Below are positions 17,992 through 28,314 of a stretch of 63,110 bases of DNA, in pieces; position 1 is the stretch's first letter; each line of letters starts with the position of its first letter. Under the pieces are notes generated by a model, which did no database searches, was not told the DNA's origin, and was given only the letters and a program-made list of their open reading frames with translations. The DNA lies in assembly GCA_025360815.1 (NCBI GenBank), contig JANYBL010000110.1:1-63110 (forward strand), read 5' to 3'. This DNA comes from Burkholderiales bacterium. GTDB lineage: Bacteria; Pseudomonadota; Gammaproteobacteria; Burkholderiales; Usitatibacteraceae. Position numbers and translations under genes: made by a program.

Positions 17992-20900
17992 GTGAATCCA
18001 GCCATAAAAAGCGACACCGCGGGCAGCGCTGCTAACAATCAGCATACGTTGTCTAACTCGAGCAACGCGAGTCCCAATGCCATGCCATTACCCGGCAACC
18101 CACGCTCGCGGCTCAAGCTGGAGGCGCCCTGGATCATCCTCATCGCGTTGCTGCTTTCAACATTCATCGCCAGCTATCAAAGCTACCAGCGGGCCAAAGT
18201 CGAAGCCCAAATGCGCTACGCCGAGAGCGCTCGCGCGGCTCAACTTAATTTTGTCGTCGCGCTGCAACGCAGTGTCGATCTGATGGAAAGCGCAACAGCA
18301 TTGGTTGCGGCCGTGCCTAAAATTGAATGGTCGCAATTGAATGGTTTTTTTAACGCGCAGACTGATGCGAGTCATCAGTACTACGGCTTAGTCCGCACTG
18401 TTTATAAATCCGTTGATCCCAGCAACCCTTTATCGTTTAACCGCGATTATGATCCGATACCGGATTCTGGCGTCAGTGGTGGAGGTGGTGGCGGTGTTAG
18501 TGCTAGCGCCAGCAGCAACGACGCTAGCGACTTACTGCAACATCCGGCTATCGTAAAAGCCATTGCGCTCGCGGACACCTCCAAAAAAATGGTCTTCACT
18601 GACCTGATGCAGTTCGCAAAGAATGATTTGACGCCGACAAATCTTACGCAGCCCAATAACCAATCCGGCACACCACCCGCGATAGTTGCATTTGTCATTC
18701 CCGTATTCGCCGCTCAGCCTTTATCGCCAAACTACATCGGCGGCGGCGGCGCCATACCGACAAAACAAGGCGCATTGCTCGGGCACTTTATCTCCTTCGT
18801 GCGACTAAATGATGTCGTTGGGTACATCAACGCCAATTTTGGGAATCGTCTTTCGCTGGCGCTGATGAGCAATAGCCAGATGATCTATAGCGATGCCAAG
18901 CCAACATCAACGGGGGCACCGGCCTATTCTCAACTGTTCGATATCAATTCCGGACAACAGCTGTGGAACCTGCGGGTGGACAGCACGCCCTTGTTGGAAA
19001 AGGAGCTGTCATCCGATGCGCCGCGCGCAATCTTACTCGTCGGCATGCTGGGAACGCTATTGCTAACCGGACTCATTTGGTTGCTGACCCGTCTTCGCGA
19101 ACAGGCTGAAACGCTGGCCGCACGCATTACCGACAAGCTCCAAGATCAGGTTAAGTTCACAGAAGATTTGATTGAATTTAATCCCAATCCGATTTTTCGT
19201 AAAGATGCCTCAGGCCGCTTTACGGCGGTAAACCGTGCGTGGGAGCAGCTGTCGGGCCGCAACCGGCGCGACGTCCTGGGCAAGACCCACCAAGACTTTA
19301 CGAACGAGGGCGAAACTTTATCCGCTGATCTGGTTGACCATGATTTGACCAAAACTGATTTCAGCACCTCGAACGCGGACTATGAAGTTAATGAAGTGTT
19401 CATCAGCAACGCCGACGGGCAACCATTTGAAACCATTATTTCCAAGCAGGTCCTGCGGCGTGCCGATGGCGCAATTGACGGCTTGATTGGTACGATTACC
19501 GATATTTCACAAAAGAAAAAGCTCGAACAAGAACTGGCGCAGCAGCGCGAACAACTGGACTTGGTGATTCGCTCTTCACAGCAAGGCATTTGGGATATCG
19601 AATTGAAGCCTGGCGGGCGCACTTATTTTTCTGAGCGTTTTTTCGAAATGCTCGGGTACCGCTCCCAATCACAGCTGACCAGCACTGATTGGAGGGCGCA
19701 ATTGCACCCGGAGGATGTGGAGCGTTTTGGGCAAGAGATGGTGCGGCATTTTAAGAAAGAGACGCCTTTTTTTGACTGCGAAGTGCGGGTACGTAAACAA
19801 AGCGGCGAATATATCTGGATACGTGCGCGCGCTGTTGCGCAGTTCAATTCCGAAGGACGCACAACACGATTCGTCGGCTCAATCAGCGATATTAGTGACA
19901 GCAAAGCTGTTGAGTCCGCCATGCGTGAGGCGAATGTGCGCATTGTCGAAGCTGCCCGCGCCAAAGAAGCGTTTCTCGCCACCATGAGCCATGAAATTCG
20001 CACGCCGCTCAACGGCGTGCTGGGCATGGCCGGCTTGTTGTCAGAAACCCCTCTCAATGATGAGCAACGCGATTACATCCGGTTGATTCGCGCATCTGGT
20101 GATACGTTGCTGCGCTTAATTGATGATGTATTGGATTTTTCCAAAATTGAATCGGGCCGCATGACGCTGGAAGCGATTCCCGTTGAGATCATCACCGTAG
20201 TCGAAGAAGCGTTTGATTTGGTCGCTGAGAAGGCGCGTGAAAAGCAAATCGCGCTCATCTACGATATCCGCGAAGATGTGCCATTTTATATTTTGGGGGA
20301 CGGGACCCGCATCCGGCAGATTTTGCTGAATATGTTGTCCAATGCGCTCAAATTCACCGAGCATGGCGAAATCAAACTAACCATTACCGCCAAGCGCACG
20401 AGTGACGGCAAGCTCGAACTGGAAGGCCGCGTAAAAGATACGGGCATCGGCATCCCAGCCGATCAGCTCGCCAAACTCTTCCAGCCGTTCACGCAGGCCG
20501 ATGCATCGACAACCCGAAAATATGGCGGCACCGGATTGGGGCTGGCCATCATCCGGCGCTTAACGCAATTGATGAATGGTGATGTTCGCGCGGAAAGCGA
20601 GGAAGGACAAGGCAGCACGTTTATTTTCACGATCACCACACAGGCTGCACGTGGGCCGCTGAGCCCTTACATGCAGCGCAACGTGATGGATTTTGTCGGT
20701 AAACAGCTACTGGTTGTTGAGTCGCGCGTCAGCCGCCACGCGGGCATGAGGCATTTTTTAAGTTACTGGGGATTTCAAGTCACAATCGTCTTGCCCGAAG
20801 ATGCCGCCCGCGCGCTGCATGCTGCCCCGCAAACCGACATCGTCATGAGTGATCTGGTACTGCCCAGTCGGGACGGCGACGCACTACAGAATATGATCGA

Positions 20901-22299
20901 CACCCTGGATGCAGCCCGCGCGGCCCGGCAAACGTATCCGATTGTCAGTATTTTATTATCCACTTTTTCGCGCCAGGATTTGCAGCAGCACAATATTATG
21001 TCGCCGGTACGGCACGATATTTTTCTACTGCGCCCCTGCGGCAAGCCCAGAATGTTTGATGCGCTGATGCGTGGCATATTGCGCGAGCTCAACGCTGAAA
21101 CAGGCAACCAATCAGTACAAACTAACGGGCAAATTCATCGCCCTGCGTTAAGCGCTGCATTTGCAGCAAACTCAGGCGCAGCCACACCGCTGACCATCAC
21201 CGAGCCGGTGAGACTTAGCGAGACGCCGATCGACCAGCGCGAGAACGGCCGGGATGTTCCGGAAGCAGGCAATAACGCCTTGCCATTGCCCTTACAGGTG
21301 GCGCAAAAGGCACTCAATATCTTGGTTGCTGAAGATAATGAGATCAATCAACGGGTCATTTTTGGGATGCTGAAAAATCTGAACCAGAATGTATCGCTGG
21401 TTGAAAATGGGCGACTGGCAGTTGCTGCCGTTATCGCGTCGTTTGCTGCTGCGCCCAACAATGACATCTACAAACCGTTTGATCTCATTCTCATGGATAT
21501 CCATATGCCTGAGCTCGACGGCGTCAGCGCCATGCACGAGATTCGCGGCTATTTCCATAACTGTTTGCAACGTCAGCGCTGCCCCCCTATTGTCGCGATG
21601 ACTGCGCACGCGATGGCAGGTGATCGCGAGTACTACCTAGAGTCGGGCATGGATGATTATTTGTCCAAGCCAATCAAAAAAGCACATTTATTTAAATTAC
21701 TTGCCCGCCTTAGCACTGACCGCGCCAAACGCAGAACCAACGACGCCGTGATTGGTGCTGCAGTTGGCACATCGCTCGAAACAAAGGCAACCATGAGTGC
21801 TAATACAATGAATATCATCCCGCCATTGGCGATTGCGGTCTCCGATCCCGGCAAACTGCCCATTCTCGACAAGGAACAATTAGAGGATTTACGCTACCTG
21901 CCGGCATTGCCGAGCACCTCCCAAGGCAACGGTGAAATCGAGCCAGTCGGTAGCCTCATCAGCCTGTTTCAAACTAAAGCCGCCGAACGTATGACACGAA
22001 TGGAAAGCTACATCGCGCAACAAGATTGGAAGCAATTATCCGAGGTTGCACACAGTTTGCGAGGCGCCTCGGCCAGCATGGGCTTTCCCCGTGTTGCGCT
22101 CTTGTGCAAAGATTTGGAGCTCGCGTCACGACAATTTGCCACTACCGCCGCCACCGCAACCAACGCGATAAATCAACAAATCTCGGGTCCAAATGCAGAC
22201 GCGCACAGCATCCAGAAATTAAGCGAAATATTTGAACTGATTCAGCAACACTATTCAGAAGCCGATATCGCACTATCGCAATGGCTCGGTGAGGGCTAA
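17992..22299 (+). CDS. Hybrid histidine kinase: CHASE, PAS-PAS, HisKA, two receivers, Hpt
   Basis: This 1435-residue membrane sensor has transmembrane segments at about residues 48-64 and 346-365 enclosing a CHASE-like periplasmic sensor with a Gly/Ser-rich insert ([14 protein letters not shown]). Two PAS/PAC domains follow (about 380-640). The kinase core has H667 in [11 protein letters not shown], then the ATP-binding G-boxes. A first receiver is degenerate: it begins VVES instead of paired acids, but keeps D954. A second, canonical receiver has D1169 ([13 protein letters not shown]). A C-terminal Hpt domain has H1354 ([14 protein letters not shown]). This is the BarA/phosphorelay layout. 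The start GTG has no clear ribosome binding site; ATG at 18082 is an alternative. No cognate regulator gene is adjacent, so its output is unknown. Confidence 0.9.
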   Translation: MNPAIKSDTAGSAANNQHTLSNSSNASPNAMPLPGNPRSRLKLEAPWIILIALLLSTFIASYQSYQRAKVEAQMRYAESARAAQLNFVVALQRSVDLMESATALVAAVPKIEWSQLNGFFNAQTDASHQYYGLVRTVYKSVDPSNPLSFNRDYDPIPDSGVSGGGGGGVSASASSNDASDLLQHPAIVKAIALADTSKKMVFTDLMQFAKNDLTPTNLTQPNNQSGTPPAIVAFVIPVFAAQPLSPNYIGGGGAIPTKQGALLGHFISFVRLNDVVGYINANFGNRLSLALMSNSQMIYSDAKPTSTGAPAYSQLFDINSGQQLWNLRVDSTPLLEKELSSDAPRAILLVGMLGTLLLTGLIWLLTRLREQAETLAARITDKLQDQVKFTEDLIEFNPNPIFRKDASGRFTAVNRAWEQLSGRNRRDVLGKTHQDFTNEGETLSADLVDHDLTKTDFSTSNADYEVNEVFISNADGQPFETIISKQVLRRADGAIDGLIGTITDISQKKKLEQELAQQREQLDLVIRSSQQGIWDIELKPGGRTYFSERFFEMLGYRSQSQLTSTDWRAQLHPEDVERFGQEMVRHFKKETPFFDCEVRVRKQSGEYIWIRARAVAQFNSEGRTTRFVGSISDISDSKAVESAMREANVRIVEAARAKEAFLATMSHEIRTPLNGVLGMAGLLSETPLNDEQRDYIRLIRASGDTLLRLIDDVLDFSKIESGRMTLEAIPVEIITVVEEAFDLVAEKAREKQIALIYDIREDVPFYILGDGTRIRQILLNMLSNALKFTEHGEIKLTITAKRTSDGKLELEGRVKDTGIGIPADQLAKLFQPFTQADASTTRKYGGTGLGLAIIRRLTQLMNGDVRAESEEGQGSTFIFTITTQAARGPLSPYMQRNVMDFVGKQLLVVESRVSRHAGMRHFLSYWGFQVTIVLPEDAARALHAAPQTDIVMSDLVLPSRDGDALQNMIDTLDAARAARQTYPIVSILLSTFSRQDLQQHNIMSPVRHDIFLLRPCGKPRMFDALMRGILRELNAETGNQSVQTNGQIHRPALSAAFAANSGAATPLTITEPVRLSETPIDQRENGRDVPEAGNNALPLPLQVAQKALNILVAEDNEINQRVIFGMLKNLNQNVSLVENGRLAVAAVIASFAAAPNNDIYKPFDLILMDIHMPELDGVSAMHEIRGYFHNCLQRQRCPPIVAMTAHAMAGDREYYLESGMDDYLSKPIKKAHLFKLLARLSTDRAKRRTNDAVIGAAVGTSLETKATMSANTMNIIPPLAIAVSDPGKLPILDKEQLEDLRYLPALPSTSQGNGEIEPVGSLISLFQTKAAERMTRMESYIAQQDWKQLSEVAHSLRGASASMGFPRVALLCKDLELASRQFATTAATATNAINQQISGPNADAHSIQKLSEIFELIQQHYSEADIALSQWLGEG

Positions 22300-22452
22300 C
22301 CATATTCTTTGGATATGGAGCTTGCGGGTAAGTGGTCCCGCCCATGGGGTCAGTTATTTATTTTCTGCTGTTCCAGATGGGCAGGCGGGTGCGCGAGCGA
22401 AAATACAAGTAGACGTTCGAGCGGACGTAACGAGGACTGTAGCGGCGGCAGG

Positions 22453-23754
22453 CTACTTCAGACGCCGCAGCGACGAAAGCTTTTTCTCTACGTCTTGTAA
22501 ATTATCGTATCGTCCCGGCCCATACACCACGCATCGCCCCGCGAACCCTGCATCCGAACACATCTCCCATCGCCCCGCATTCACAATCACTGAGACCGCG
22601 CGATCATTAAAATCGACATCGGAAAGACTACCTACGTTGGTACGTGTACTAAAACTGCGTCCTGTAAAGCCGTGACGATCAAATATGATGACCTCACCGC
22701 CATCGCCCGGGTTACGGCTGCCCATCGAGCGGCTACCCGTGTTGGTCGGCACAGCGGTGGGCAATGCGGATGTAATGCGGGCTGATGAAATCGTGCGGAA
22801 AAAATCGGTATCGAGTCGGCGATAGAAGCCGGGGCCCAGCACCCGACAAACACCGCGATAATTGGCATTGGTGCAAAACTCCCATGTGCCGCGTTCGATC
22901 ATGATTGACTGCGTCGCATCGTTAAATCCCGCGCTCTCCAAATTTGCCGTATCGCTCGACACGCTTAATCCGTGCCCGAGGAACCCATCGGCATCAAAAA
23001 GTGTCAGGTTGCCGACATTCGCAACGACAGCATTCGGGTCAACCCCGCCACCGAGAATTGGCACCGATGTGTGATCTGTGGAGATCAATCGCGCCGACGA
23101 TAATTCGCGCGCAATCCCCAAGCCCAAATCCACATAACGACCCACTCCATAGCGTCTACACGTGCCACGATATCCGGCGTCAGTACACAGCTCCCAAACA
23201 ACGCCAGGGCCGCCACTAACGACCATCGAGACGGCCCGATCATTGAAATTAAGCGGCACGAACGACTCCGCGTTGGTTTCCAAAATCAATGATTCGCCGC
23301 CAAAATCACGCTGATCAAAAATCTCGATTGCCGGGCGATTGCGGTTGTTAAGATCACTGCTCGCATTGCCAAATGCTTCCACTTCACGCGCCGACGAAAT
23401 TTGGTTTGCATAGCGCGAATTAAGGGTTCGATATTCTCCCGGAGCGAAGGTGGCACAGTTACCGCGAAATTCAGCGTCGGTACACACCAACCATGTGCCG
23501 GAGCGCACCACGATGCTGTTGGCACGATCATTGAACCCGGTAGGTTCAAAATTGGTGCTCATACCACGCAAGTTTAATTGCTGCCCGGCAAGTCCGGGGT
23601 ATTCATAAAAAATGATATCGCCTGCGTTGGCTGAAATAGAAAAAACAACAGCAAGTAGCGCGAGCGATACTGCGGCGGAAAATTTCATCTCTCGAGCGCA
23701 ACAGCGCTTTGCAAATGCCAGAACGGTAGCGACTGGCAATATTTTCGTATGCAT
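22453..23754 (-). CDS. Secreted protein with four beta/gamma-crystallin domains
   Basis: The 433-residue protein starts at 23754, supported by GGAGG 5-6 nt before the ATG; residue 23 (MKFSAAVSL) is a second possible start directly at the signal peptide (cleavage after SISANA). Four domains of about 85-90 residues follow, each beginning with an aromatic-Asp/Tyr-x-x-x-F/L-x-G motif (FYEYPGLAG, FDQRDFGG, FDADGFLG, FDRHGFTG) and each holding an FNDRAxS-type segment. The last resembles the calcium site (N/D)(N/D)xx(S/T)S but its fifth position is Asn, Val or Gln, so calcium binding is uncertain. Each domain also carries a C-x(6,7)-C pair, likely a disulfide. It converges with the hybrid kinase gene. 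Function is unknown; envelope or extracellular stress protection is a guess. Confidence 0.85.
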   Translation of the reverse strand: MHTKILPVATVLAFAKRCCAREMKFSAAVSLALLAVVFSISANAGDIIFYEYPGLAGQQLNLRGMSTNFEPTGFNDRANSIVVRSGTWLVCTDAEFRGNCATFAPGEYRTLNSRYANQISSAREVEAFGNASSDLNNRNRPAIEIFDQRDFGGESLILETNAESFVPLNFNDRAVSMVVSGGPGVVWELCTDAGYRGTCRRYGVGRYVDLGLGIARELSSARLISTDHTSVPILGGGVDPNAVVANVGNLTLFDADGFLGHGLSVSSDTANLESAGFNDATQSIMIERGTWEFCTNANYRGVCRVLGPGFYRRLDTDFFRTISSARITSALPTAVPTNTGSRSMGSRNPGDGGEVIIFDRHGFTGRSFSTRTNVGSLSDVDFNDRAVSVIVNAGRWEMCSDAGFAGRCVVYGPGRYDNLQDVEKKLSSLRRLK

Positions 23755-23931
23755 TTTATCCTCCGACGGTAATGAAATTTTTTGACGACATTGTTTGCAG
23801 CATTGGTTTTGAGCATCTATCAGACGTAACGCGGAAACAAATTAAATAGTGGACAGCGGCGTTACGATACCGTTGCAGCGGTTATGCCCCTCTTCACCAA
23901 AAAGCACAGAACAGCATACAACAGCAAATGT

Positions 23932-24939
23932 TTAGCCATGATCGGTCATTTGCACACAGGGCCGCTCCGATTGGCCAGTTTCGATTTGTAGTGTCGGATG
24001 CCCGATGCGAAAGCGGTGCTCCAGCTCGTCAGCGACATTGGCAAAAAAATCGTCGCCCGGATGCCCATTTGGCATCAGCAAATGTGCGGTAAGCGCTGTC
24101 TCGGTGGTACTCATTCCCCAAATATGCAAATCATGCACCTCATCCACGCCTTCAAGCGAGGACAAATAGTTTTTCACCTCGACCGCATCAATACGCGATG
24201 GCACAGCGTGCATGGCAAGCTGGATCGATTCGCGCAGCAAACTCCACGTGCTCACCAATATCACGACCGCGATGGCAATACTAACGACCGAATCAAGCCA
24301 TAGCCAGCCACCATACAGCATCAAGCCGCCCGCTATTGCTACTCCCAGCGAGACAGCGGCATCCGCCGCCATATGCAAATAGGCGCCGCGCAGGTTCAGA
24401 TCATGGTCGCTACCGCGCATAAACATCAGCGCCGTAATCCCATTGATGAGCACACCCGCCAGCGCAACGCCAATAACGATGGTGCCCTGCACTGGCTCGG
24501 CGGTGGGTGAGAGCAGGCGATGTGACGCCTCCCAAACGATGCCCCCCGTAGCGAGAATCAGCAGCATCGCATTGCTCATCGCAGCCAAAATGGTGGTGCT
24601 GCCCAAGCCATAGGTATAGCGTGTTGACGGCTTCACCAGCGCCAAACGCATCGCGCCCCAAGCCATAAGCAAGCCAATCACATCACCAAAGTTATGTCCC
24701 GCATCGGCCAACAGCGCGAGAGAATTAGTCCAAAGCCCAAAGCCAATCTCGATCAAAACAAAACCCAAATTGAGTGCTATGCCGATCGCAAAAGCACGGT
24801 TCGAGCCCGGAACATGATGATGATGGCGTCCGCCGTGGTCGGCATCGTCAAGATGGTCGGGCGAATTGCTGTGGTTGTGCTGCGGACTACGGCTATGCGT
24901 GTGTCCGTGATCGTGGTGGTGATGTTGATGAGTAGACAT
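23932..24939 (-). CDS. Cation diffusion facilitator, CzcD/ZitB-like zinc exporter
   Basis: This 335-residue inner-membrane protein has a His-rich N-terminus (residues 1-43) and six hydrophobic segments. The metal site residues are visible in the second segment (ADAGHNFGDVIGL) and the fifth (LHMAADAAVSLGV), giving the HxxxD pairs of zinc-type CDF exporters. The C-terminal cytoplasmic domain has VHDLHIWGMST and ends with a variable tail. It should export Zn(II), perhaps Cd(II) or Co(II), in exchange for protons. No metal regulator gene is next to it. Confidence 0.92.
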   Translation of the reverse strand: MSTHQHHHHDHGHTHSRSPQHNHSNSPDHLDDADHGGRHHHHVPGSNRAFAIGIALNLGFVLIEIGFGLWTNSLALLADAGHNFGDVIGLLMAWGAMRLALVKPSTRYTYGLGSTTILAAMSNAMLLILATGGIVWEASHRLLSPTAEPVQGTIVIGVALAGVLINGITALMFMRGSDHDLNLRGAYLHMAADAAVSLGVAIAGGLMLYGGWLWLDSVVSIAIAVVILVSTWSLLRESIQLAMHAVPSRIDAVEVKNYLSSLEGVDEVHDLHIWGMSTTETALTAHLLMPNGHPGDDFFANVADELEHRFRIGHPTLQIETGQSERPCVQMTDHG

Positions 24940-24983
24940 GGTCTGGAGATTCTGTGAGGGCGGAATAGATGCGAAAGGACGCG

Positions 24984-25016
24984 AAAAAAAGGACAGCTAC
25001 AAGTATAGCTGTCCTT
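24984..25016 (-). terminator. Intrinsic terminator of the aldehyde dehydrogenase operon
   Basis: On the minus strand the hairpin AGGACAGCTA / TAGCTGTCCT (6-nt loop) is followed by seven T at 24984-24990. It lies about 30 bp after the aldehyde dehydrogenase stop and before the CDF gene. Confidence 0.92.
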
Positions 25017-25044
25017 ACTTCGTTACATATTTCCGAGAAGCTAA

Positions 25045-26613
25045 TTAGCCATCTGTATCGAACACGATCCCTTGGGCCAGTGGCAGTGCACGTGAATAGT
25101 TGATGGTATTTGTTGCCCGACGCATATAAGCTTTCCAGCTATCCGAGCCTGATTCACGACCACCGCCGGTTTCCTTCTCGCCGCCAAATGCGCCCCCAAT
25201 CTCAGCACCCGACGTACCAATATTGACGTTGGCAATGCCGCAATCACTACCCGCTGCCGCCATAAATTGCTCGGCCTCGCGTACATCATTGGTAAAGATC
25301 GAGGACGACAAGCCCTGCGGCACGCCATTTTGCAAAGCAATCGCTTCATCGAGCGTCTGATAGCGCAGCACATACAGAATTGGCGCAAACGTTTCTTGAC
25401 ATACTGCTGCTGTTTGCGCGGGCATTTCGACGATAGCGGGTTTGACGTAATAAGCGTCAGGCGCGCCACCAACCATTACCCGTTCACCGCCAGTCACCGT
25501 GCCACCCTGCTCCGTTGCGGCTTTCAGCGCCCTTTGCATGCCATCAAACGCAGCACGGTCAATCAGCGGACCGATCAAGGTTTCAGTCGCGAGCGGGATG
25601 CCGATGCGGGTCGCGCTCACGTTCGCGTAAGCCGTTTTCAAGCGCGTCAATAGCTTGTCGTAAATATCCGCATGAACTATCAATCGACGCAGCGTGGTGC
25701 AGCGCTGCCCAGCGGTGCCGACAGCAGAGAACAGCGTGGCTGGTACGGCCAGATCCAAATCTGCGCTCGGCGCCGCGATCATGGCATTGTTGCCGCCTAG
25801 CTCCAGTAGCGTTTTTGCAAAACGTTCTGCCGCCCGCAAGGCGACCGCACGCCCCATGCGAGTAGAGCCCGTTGCGGAGATCAACGCAATACGATGATCA
25901 TCCACCATTGCCGCACCGACTTCGGGTCCCCCGATCAGTACTTGCGACAATCCCTCCGGGGCGGCCTTACCTCGTTCAGCGAACTTCTTCATGGCTCGTT
26001 GCAATAACGCATTGCACGCCAATGCAGTCAGCGGTGTTTTTTCCGACGGTTTCCAGACGAGCGCATCGCCACAAACCAGCGCCAGCGCAGCGTTCCAAGC
26101 CCATACCGCCACCGGAAAATTAAACGCACTAATAATGCCAACCACACCCAGCGGCTGCCATTGCTCCATCATGCGGTGTCCCGGGCGTTCGGTGGCAATC
26201 GTGAGGCCGTACAGCTGGCGCGAGAGGCCGACGGCAAAATCGCAAATGTCGATCATCTCTTGCACTTCGCCTAGGCCCTCTTGGCGAATTTTGCCGGCCT
26301 CAATGGTCACCAACTCACCCAGCTCGGCTTTGTGCGCACGCAACTCTTCGCCCAGCAAGCGCACCAGCTCGCCGCGTTGCGGCGCAGGCACATTGCGCCA
26401 GAGCAAGAACGCGGCCTGCGCGGCGGCAATCTTGGCGCTGACATCGGCATCAGTGTCGGCCCGAAGCGTTGCCAATATAGCGCCATCAATGGGTGAACGG
26501 GCAATAACTTTACCATCGGACTCCGCGGCATAAAATGTCTCAAAAGCCACGCCCAGTCTAGTGTTCAGCGATGACAAGTCGATTGAATTCACGGTGCTCA
26601 TGCCTGTTTTCAT
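25045..26613 (-). CDS. amaB: ALDH7-like aldehyde dehydrogenase (probable aminoadipate semialdehyde dehydrogenase)
   Basis: The protein of 522 residues starts at 26613, where ATGA overlaps the stop of the upstream gene; residue 5 (26601) is an alternative start. It has the catalytic Cys in GTAGQRCTTLRR, the Glu in LELGGNN and the cofactor segment ISATGSTRMGRAV. The GGNNAMI and QRCTT patterns are those of the ALDH7 (antiquitin/AmaB) group, which oxidises alpha-aminoadipate semialdehyde to aminoadipate in lysine or pipecolate breakdown. The upstream saccharopine-dehydrogenase-like gene and divergent Lrp/AsnC regulator support that role. The exact substrate is inferred. Confidence 0.85.
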   Translation of the reverse strand: MKTGMSTVNSIDLSSLNTRLGVAFETFYAAESDGKVIARSPIDGAILATLRADTDADVSAKIAAAQAAFLLWRNVPAPQRGELVRLLGEELRAHKAELGELVTIEAGKIRQEGLGEVQEMIDICDFAVGLSRQLYGLTIATERPGHRMMEQWQPLGVVGIISAFNFPVAVWAWNAALALVCGDALVWKPSEKTPLTALACNALLQRAMKKFAERGKAAPEGLSQVLIGGPEVGAAMVDDHRIALISATGSTRMGRAVALRAAERFAKTLLELGGNNAMIAAPSADLDLAVPATLFSAVGTAGQRCTTLRRLIVHADIYDKLLTRLKTAYANVSATRIGIPLATETLIGPLIDRAAFDGMQRALKAATEQGGTVTGGERVMVGGAPDAYYVKPAIVEMPAQTAAVCQETFAPILYVLRYQTLDEAIALQNGVPQGLSSSIFTNDVREAEQFMAAAGSDCGIANVNIGTSGAEIGGAFGGEKETGGGRESGSDSWKAYMRRATNTINYSRALPLAQGIVFDTDG

Positions 26614-27689
26614 GCGTAATACGCTCCAAATGGATTGGCCAAGAATGTTTCCAGCGAAACGGACTCTTGACGAACAAAACCAGTCCCGGGTAACTCGGCT
26701 TTGAGCTGACCTTTCGCCAGTAGATCCACCATTGTACAAATACCAGCGGCGGTGGTGAGCTGAATCGCCGAGAGCCATTTGCCGTTCACTTGTTTTGCGT
26801 AAATTTTCTTGGCGTAGCTTTCCTGTGCCAAGCGACCTTCGCGCTGACCACTAACTGATACAAACACCAACACCACGTCTTGCAACGTGATTGGAATCGC
26901 AGTTTCCAATACGTCCTTCAACAACTCGCGGCGCTCCCCCAAGCGCAAATCGCGCACCAAAATTTTCATGATGTCGCAATGGCCAGGATAACGAACGGTT
27001 TTGTAGTTCAGGTTTTGTACTTTGCCCTCCAAAGTTTCGCACAACGTTCCCAAGCCGCCTGAGGTATTGAACGCCTCATAATCCAACCCATCCATCGAAA
27101 AATGTTCCAACTCCTCAAGCGGCGGCGTCTCTTTAATCTTGCCGTCGATAATCGCTTCACATGGGTTTAAGTATTCGTTGATGAGACCATCGGTGCTCCA
27201 GGTGAGATTGTATTTCAGCGCATTCGTCGGGTAAATCGGTAAGGCACCGACCCGCATATTTACATCGCGCAGCGTATCAAAACGGCGGGCGATTTCGGCT
27301 GCAGCAATTGAGATAAAGCCCGGCGCTAACCCGCACTGGGGCATGAAAACCGTAGCAGCGCCTTTGGCAATCTCTTTAACGACTTTGGTGCTTTCGACAT
27401 CTTCAGTTAAGTCGAAGTAATGTGCTCCAATATCGCGAGCGAGCTTGGCGAGTTTCGGCGTCAAATAAAACGGACAAGCGGAGATAATGACGTTCACGCC
27501 TTTTAATTTTGCCGCCAAATCATCATTTGCAACATCCGCCACTACAACGGTAGCGCCCAACGCTTTCATTGGTGCCAAACGTTCAGCATCCTTGTCAACG
27601 ACGGTCAGTTGATAGCCGCCAACCGAATTAAACAGTGTAACGATCGCTTCGCCGATTTTTCCTGAGCCAATAAGTGCAACGTGCATCAT
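26610..27689 (-). CDS. Saccharopine dehydrogenase family enzyme (lysine dehydrogenase-like)
   Basis: The start at 27689 is chosen because AAAGGA lies 6 nt before it; a second ATG follows immediately. The protein of about 359 residues begins with a Rossmann motif (VALIGSGKIGEAIV) and continues with IISACPFYLTPKLAKLA and DLTEDVESTK, the pattern of saccharopine reductase and lysine 6-dehydrogenase enzymes. The C-terminal domain contains GTLCETLEGKVQNLNYKT and RYPGHCD. It likely produces or consumes aminoadipate semialdehyde, the substrate of the overlapping downstream aldehyde dehydrogenase. Whether it acts on lysine or saccharopine cannot be told from the sequence. Confidence 0.82.
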   Translation of the reverse strand: MMHVALIGSGKIGEAIVTLFNSVGGYQLTVVDKDAERLAPMKALGATVVVADVANDDLAAKLKGVNVIISACPFYLTPKLAKLARDIGAHYFDLTEDVESTKVVKEIAKGAATVFMPQCGLAPGFISIAAAEIARRFDTLRDVNMRVGALPIYPTNALKYNLTWSTDGLINEYLNPCEAIIDGKIKETPPLEELEHFSMDGLDYEAFNTSGGLGTLCETLEGKVQNLNYKTVRYPGHCDIMKILVRDLRLGERRELLKDVLETAIPITLQDVVLVFVSVSGQREGRLAQESYAKKIYAKQVNGKWLSAIQLTTAAGICTMVDLLAKGQLKAELPGTGFVRQESVSLETFLANPFGAYYA

Positions 27690-27770
27690 GATGATTCCTT
27701 TGGTCTGAATTAATGTAAATTTGGTTAGCCATACTGTAGATTTTTTACCTGCCAATTCGTAGCTGCAAAC

Positions 27771-27826
27771 TTGCACATTGTTAGGGTAAAATTGTGCAAA
27801 TCGCAGGGCGAACCACTCATTGTGCG
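27771..27826. promoter_or_regulatory. Candidate Lrp/AsnC operator between divergent genes
   Basis: TTGCACATT (27771-27779) and AATTGTGCAA (27790-27799) form an inverted repeat with one mismatch in nine. A third half site ATTGTGCG lies at 27819-27826, in phase with the second at 28 bp. The sites sit just upstream of the regulator start (27835) in the 145-bp divergent region. The regulator beside them is the obvious candidate to bind. Confidence 0.55.
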
Positions 27827-27834
27827 AACTAATA

Positions 27835-28272
27835 ATGCTTAATTCAATAACACCCAGCGAGCAACAGTTGCTTGATTTGCTGCGCAAAAACGCACGTACC
27901 AGTGTGGCTGATCTTGCGCGCCAACTCGGTTTGGCGCGCGCAACGGTACAGGAGCGAATTCGCCGACTGGAAGATAAAGGTGTGATCGAAGGCTATACGG
28001 TCCGGCTCAACCCAACCTACAGCCGCAGCCGCGTTACAGCGCACACTCTGCTTCACATTGATCCTAAGAAGGCCGAAGCACTTTACGACCAACTACGCGC
28101 TATCCCTGCCGTCGGCGGGATCTACGCGCTATCGGGTGAATTTGATGCGCTTGTGGTGTTGCAGGCAGATACGACGGCGGCGCTCGATGTGGCGCTGGAC
28201 GCGGTGGGTGCTCTTGACGGCGTAGCGCGTACGCAAACATCGATCGTGTTGAGCGTTAAATTTGAACGATAG
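27835..28272 (+). CDS. Lrp/AsnC-family transcriptional regulator
   Basis: This 145-residue regulator has an N-terminal helix-turn-helix (LLDLLRKNARTSVADLARQL, then ARATVQERIRRLEDKGVI). A C-terminal RAM ligand-binding domain follows (residues about 65-145, GIYALSGEFDALVVLQA). ATG at 27835 is preferred to a TTG five codons upstream. It is divergent from the lysine-type catabolic pair, so it probably senses lysine or a product of it and controls that operon. The ligand is inferred from context only. Confidence 0.88.
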   Translation: MLNSITPSEQQLLDLLRKNARTSVADLARQLGLARATVQERIRRLEDKGVIEGYTVRLNPTYSRSRVTAHTLLHIDPKKAEALYDQLRAIPAVGGIYALSGEFDALVVLQADTTAALDVALDAVGALDGVARTQTSIVLSVKFER

Positions 28273-28314
28273 TTTTCAACAACCTGCGTTTTAATTAATC
28301 GAGAAAGCTGGACA

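Noticed and set aside
25045-26613. ALDH7-like enzyme as the missing sulfolactaldehyde dehydrogenase
   Set aside because: It overlaps the saccharopine-dehydrogenase-like gene and lies beside an Lrp-type regulator, without the 31-bp element; the aminoadipate role fits better.
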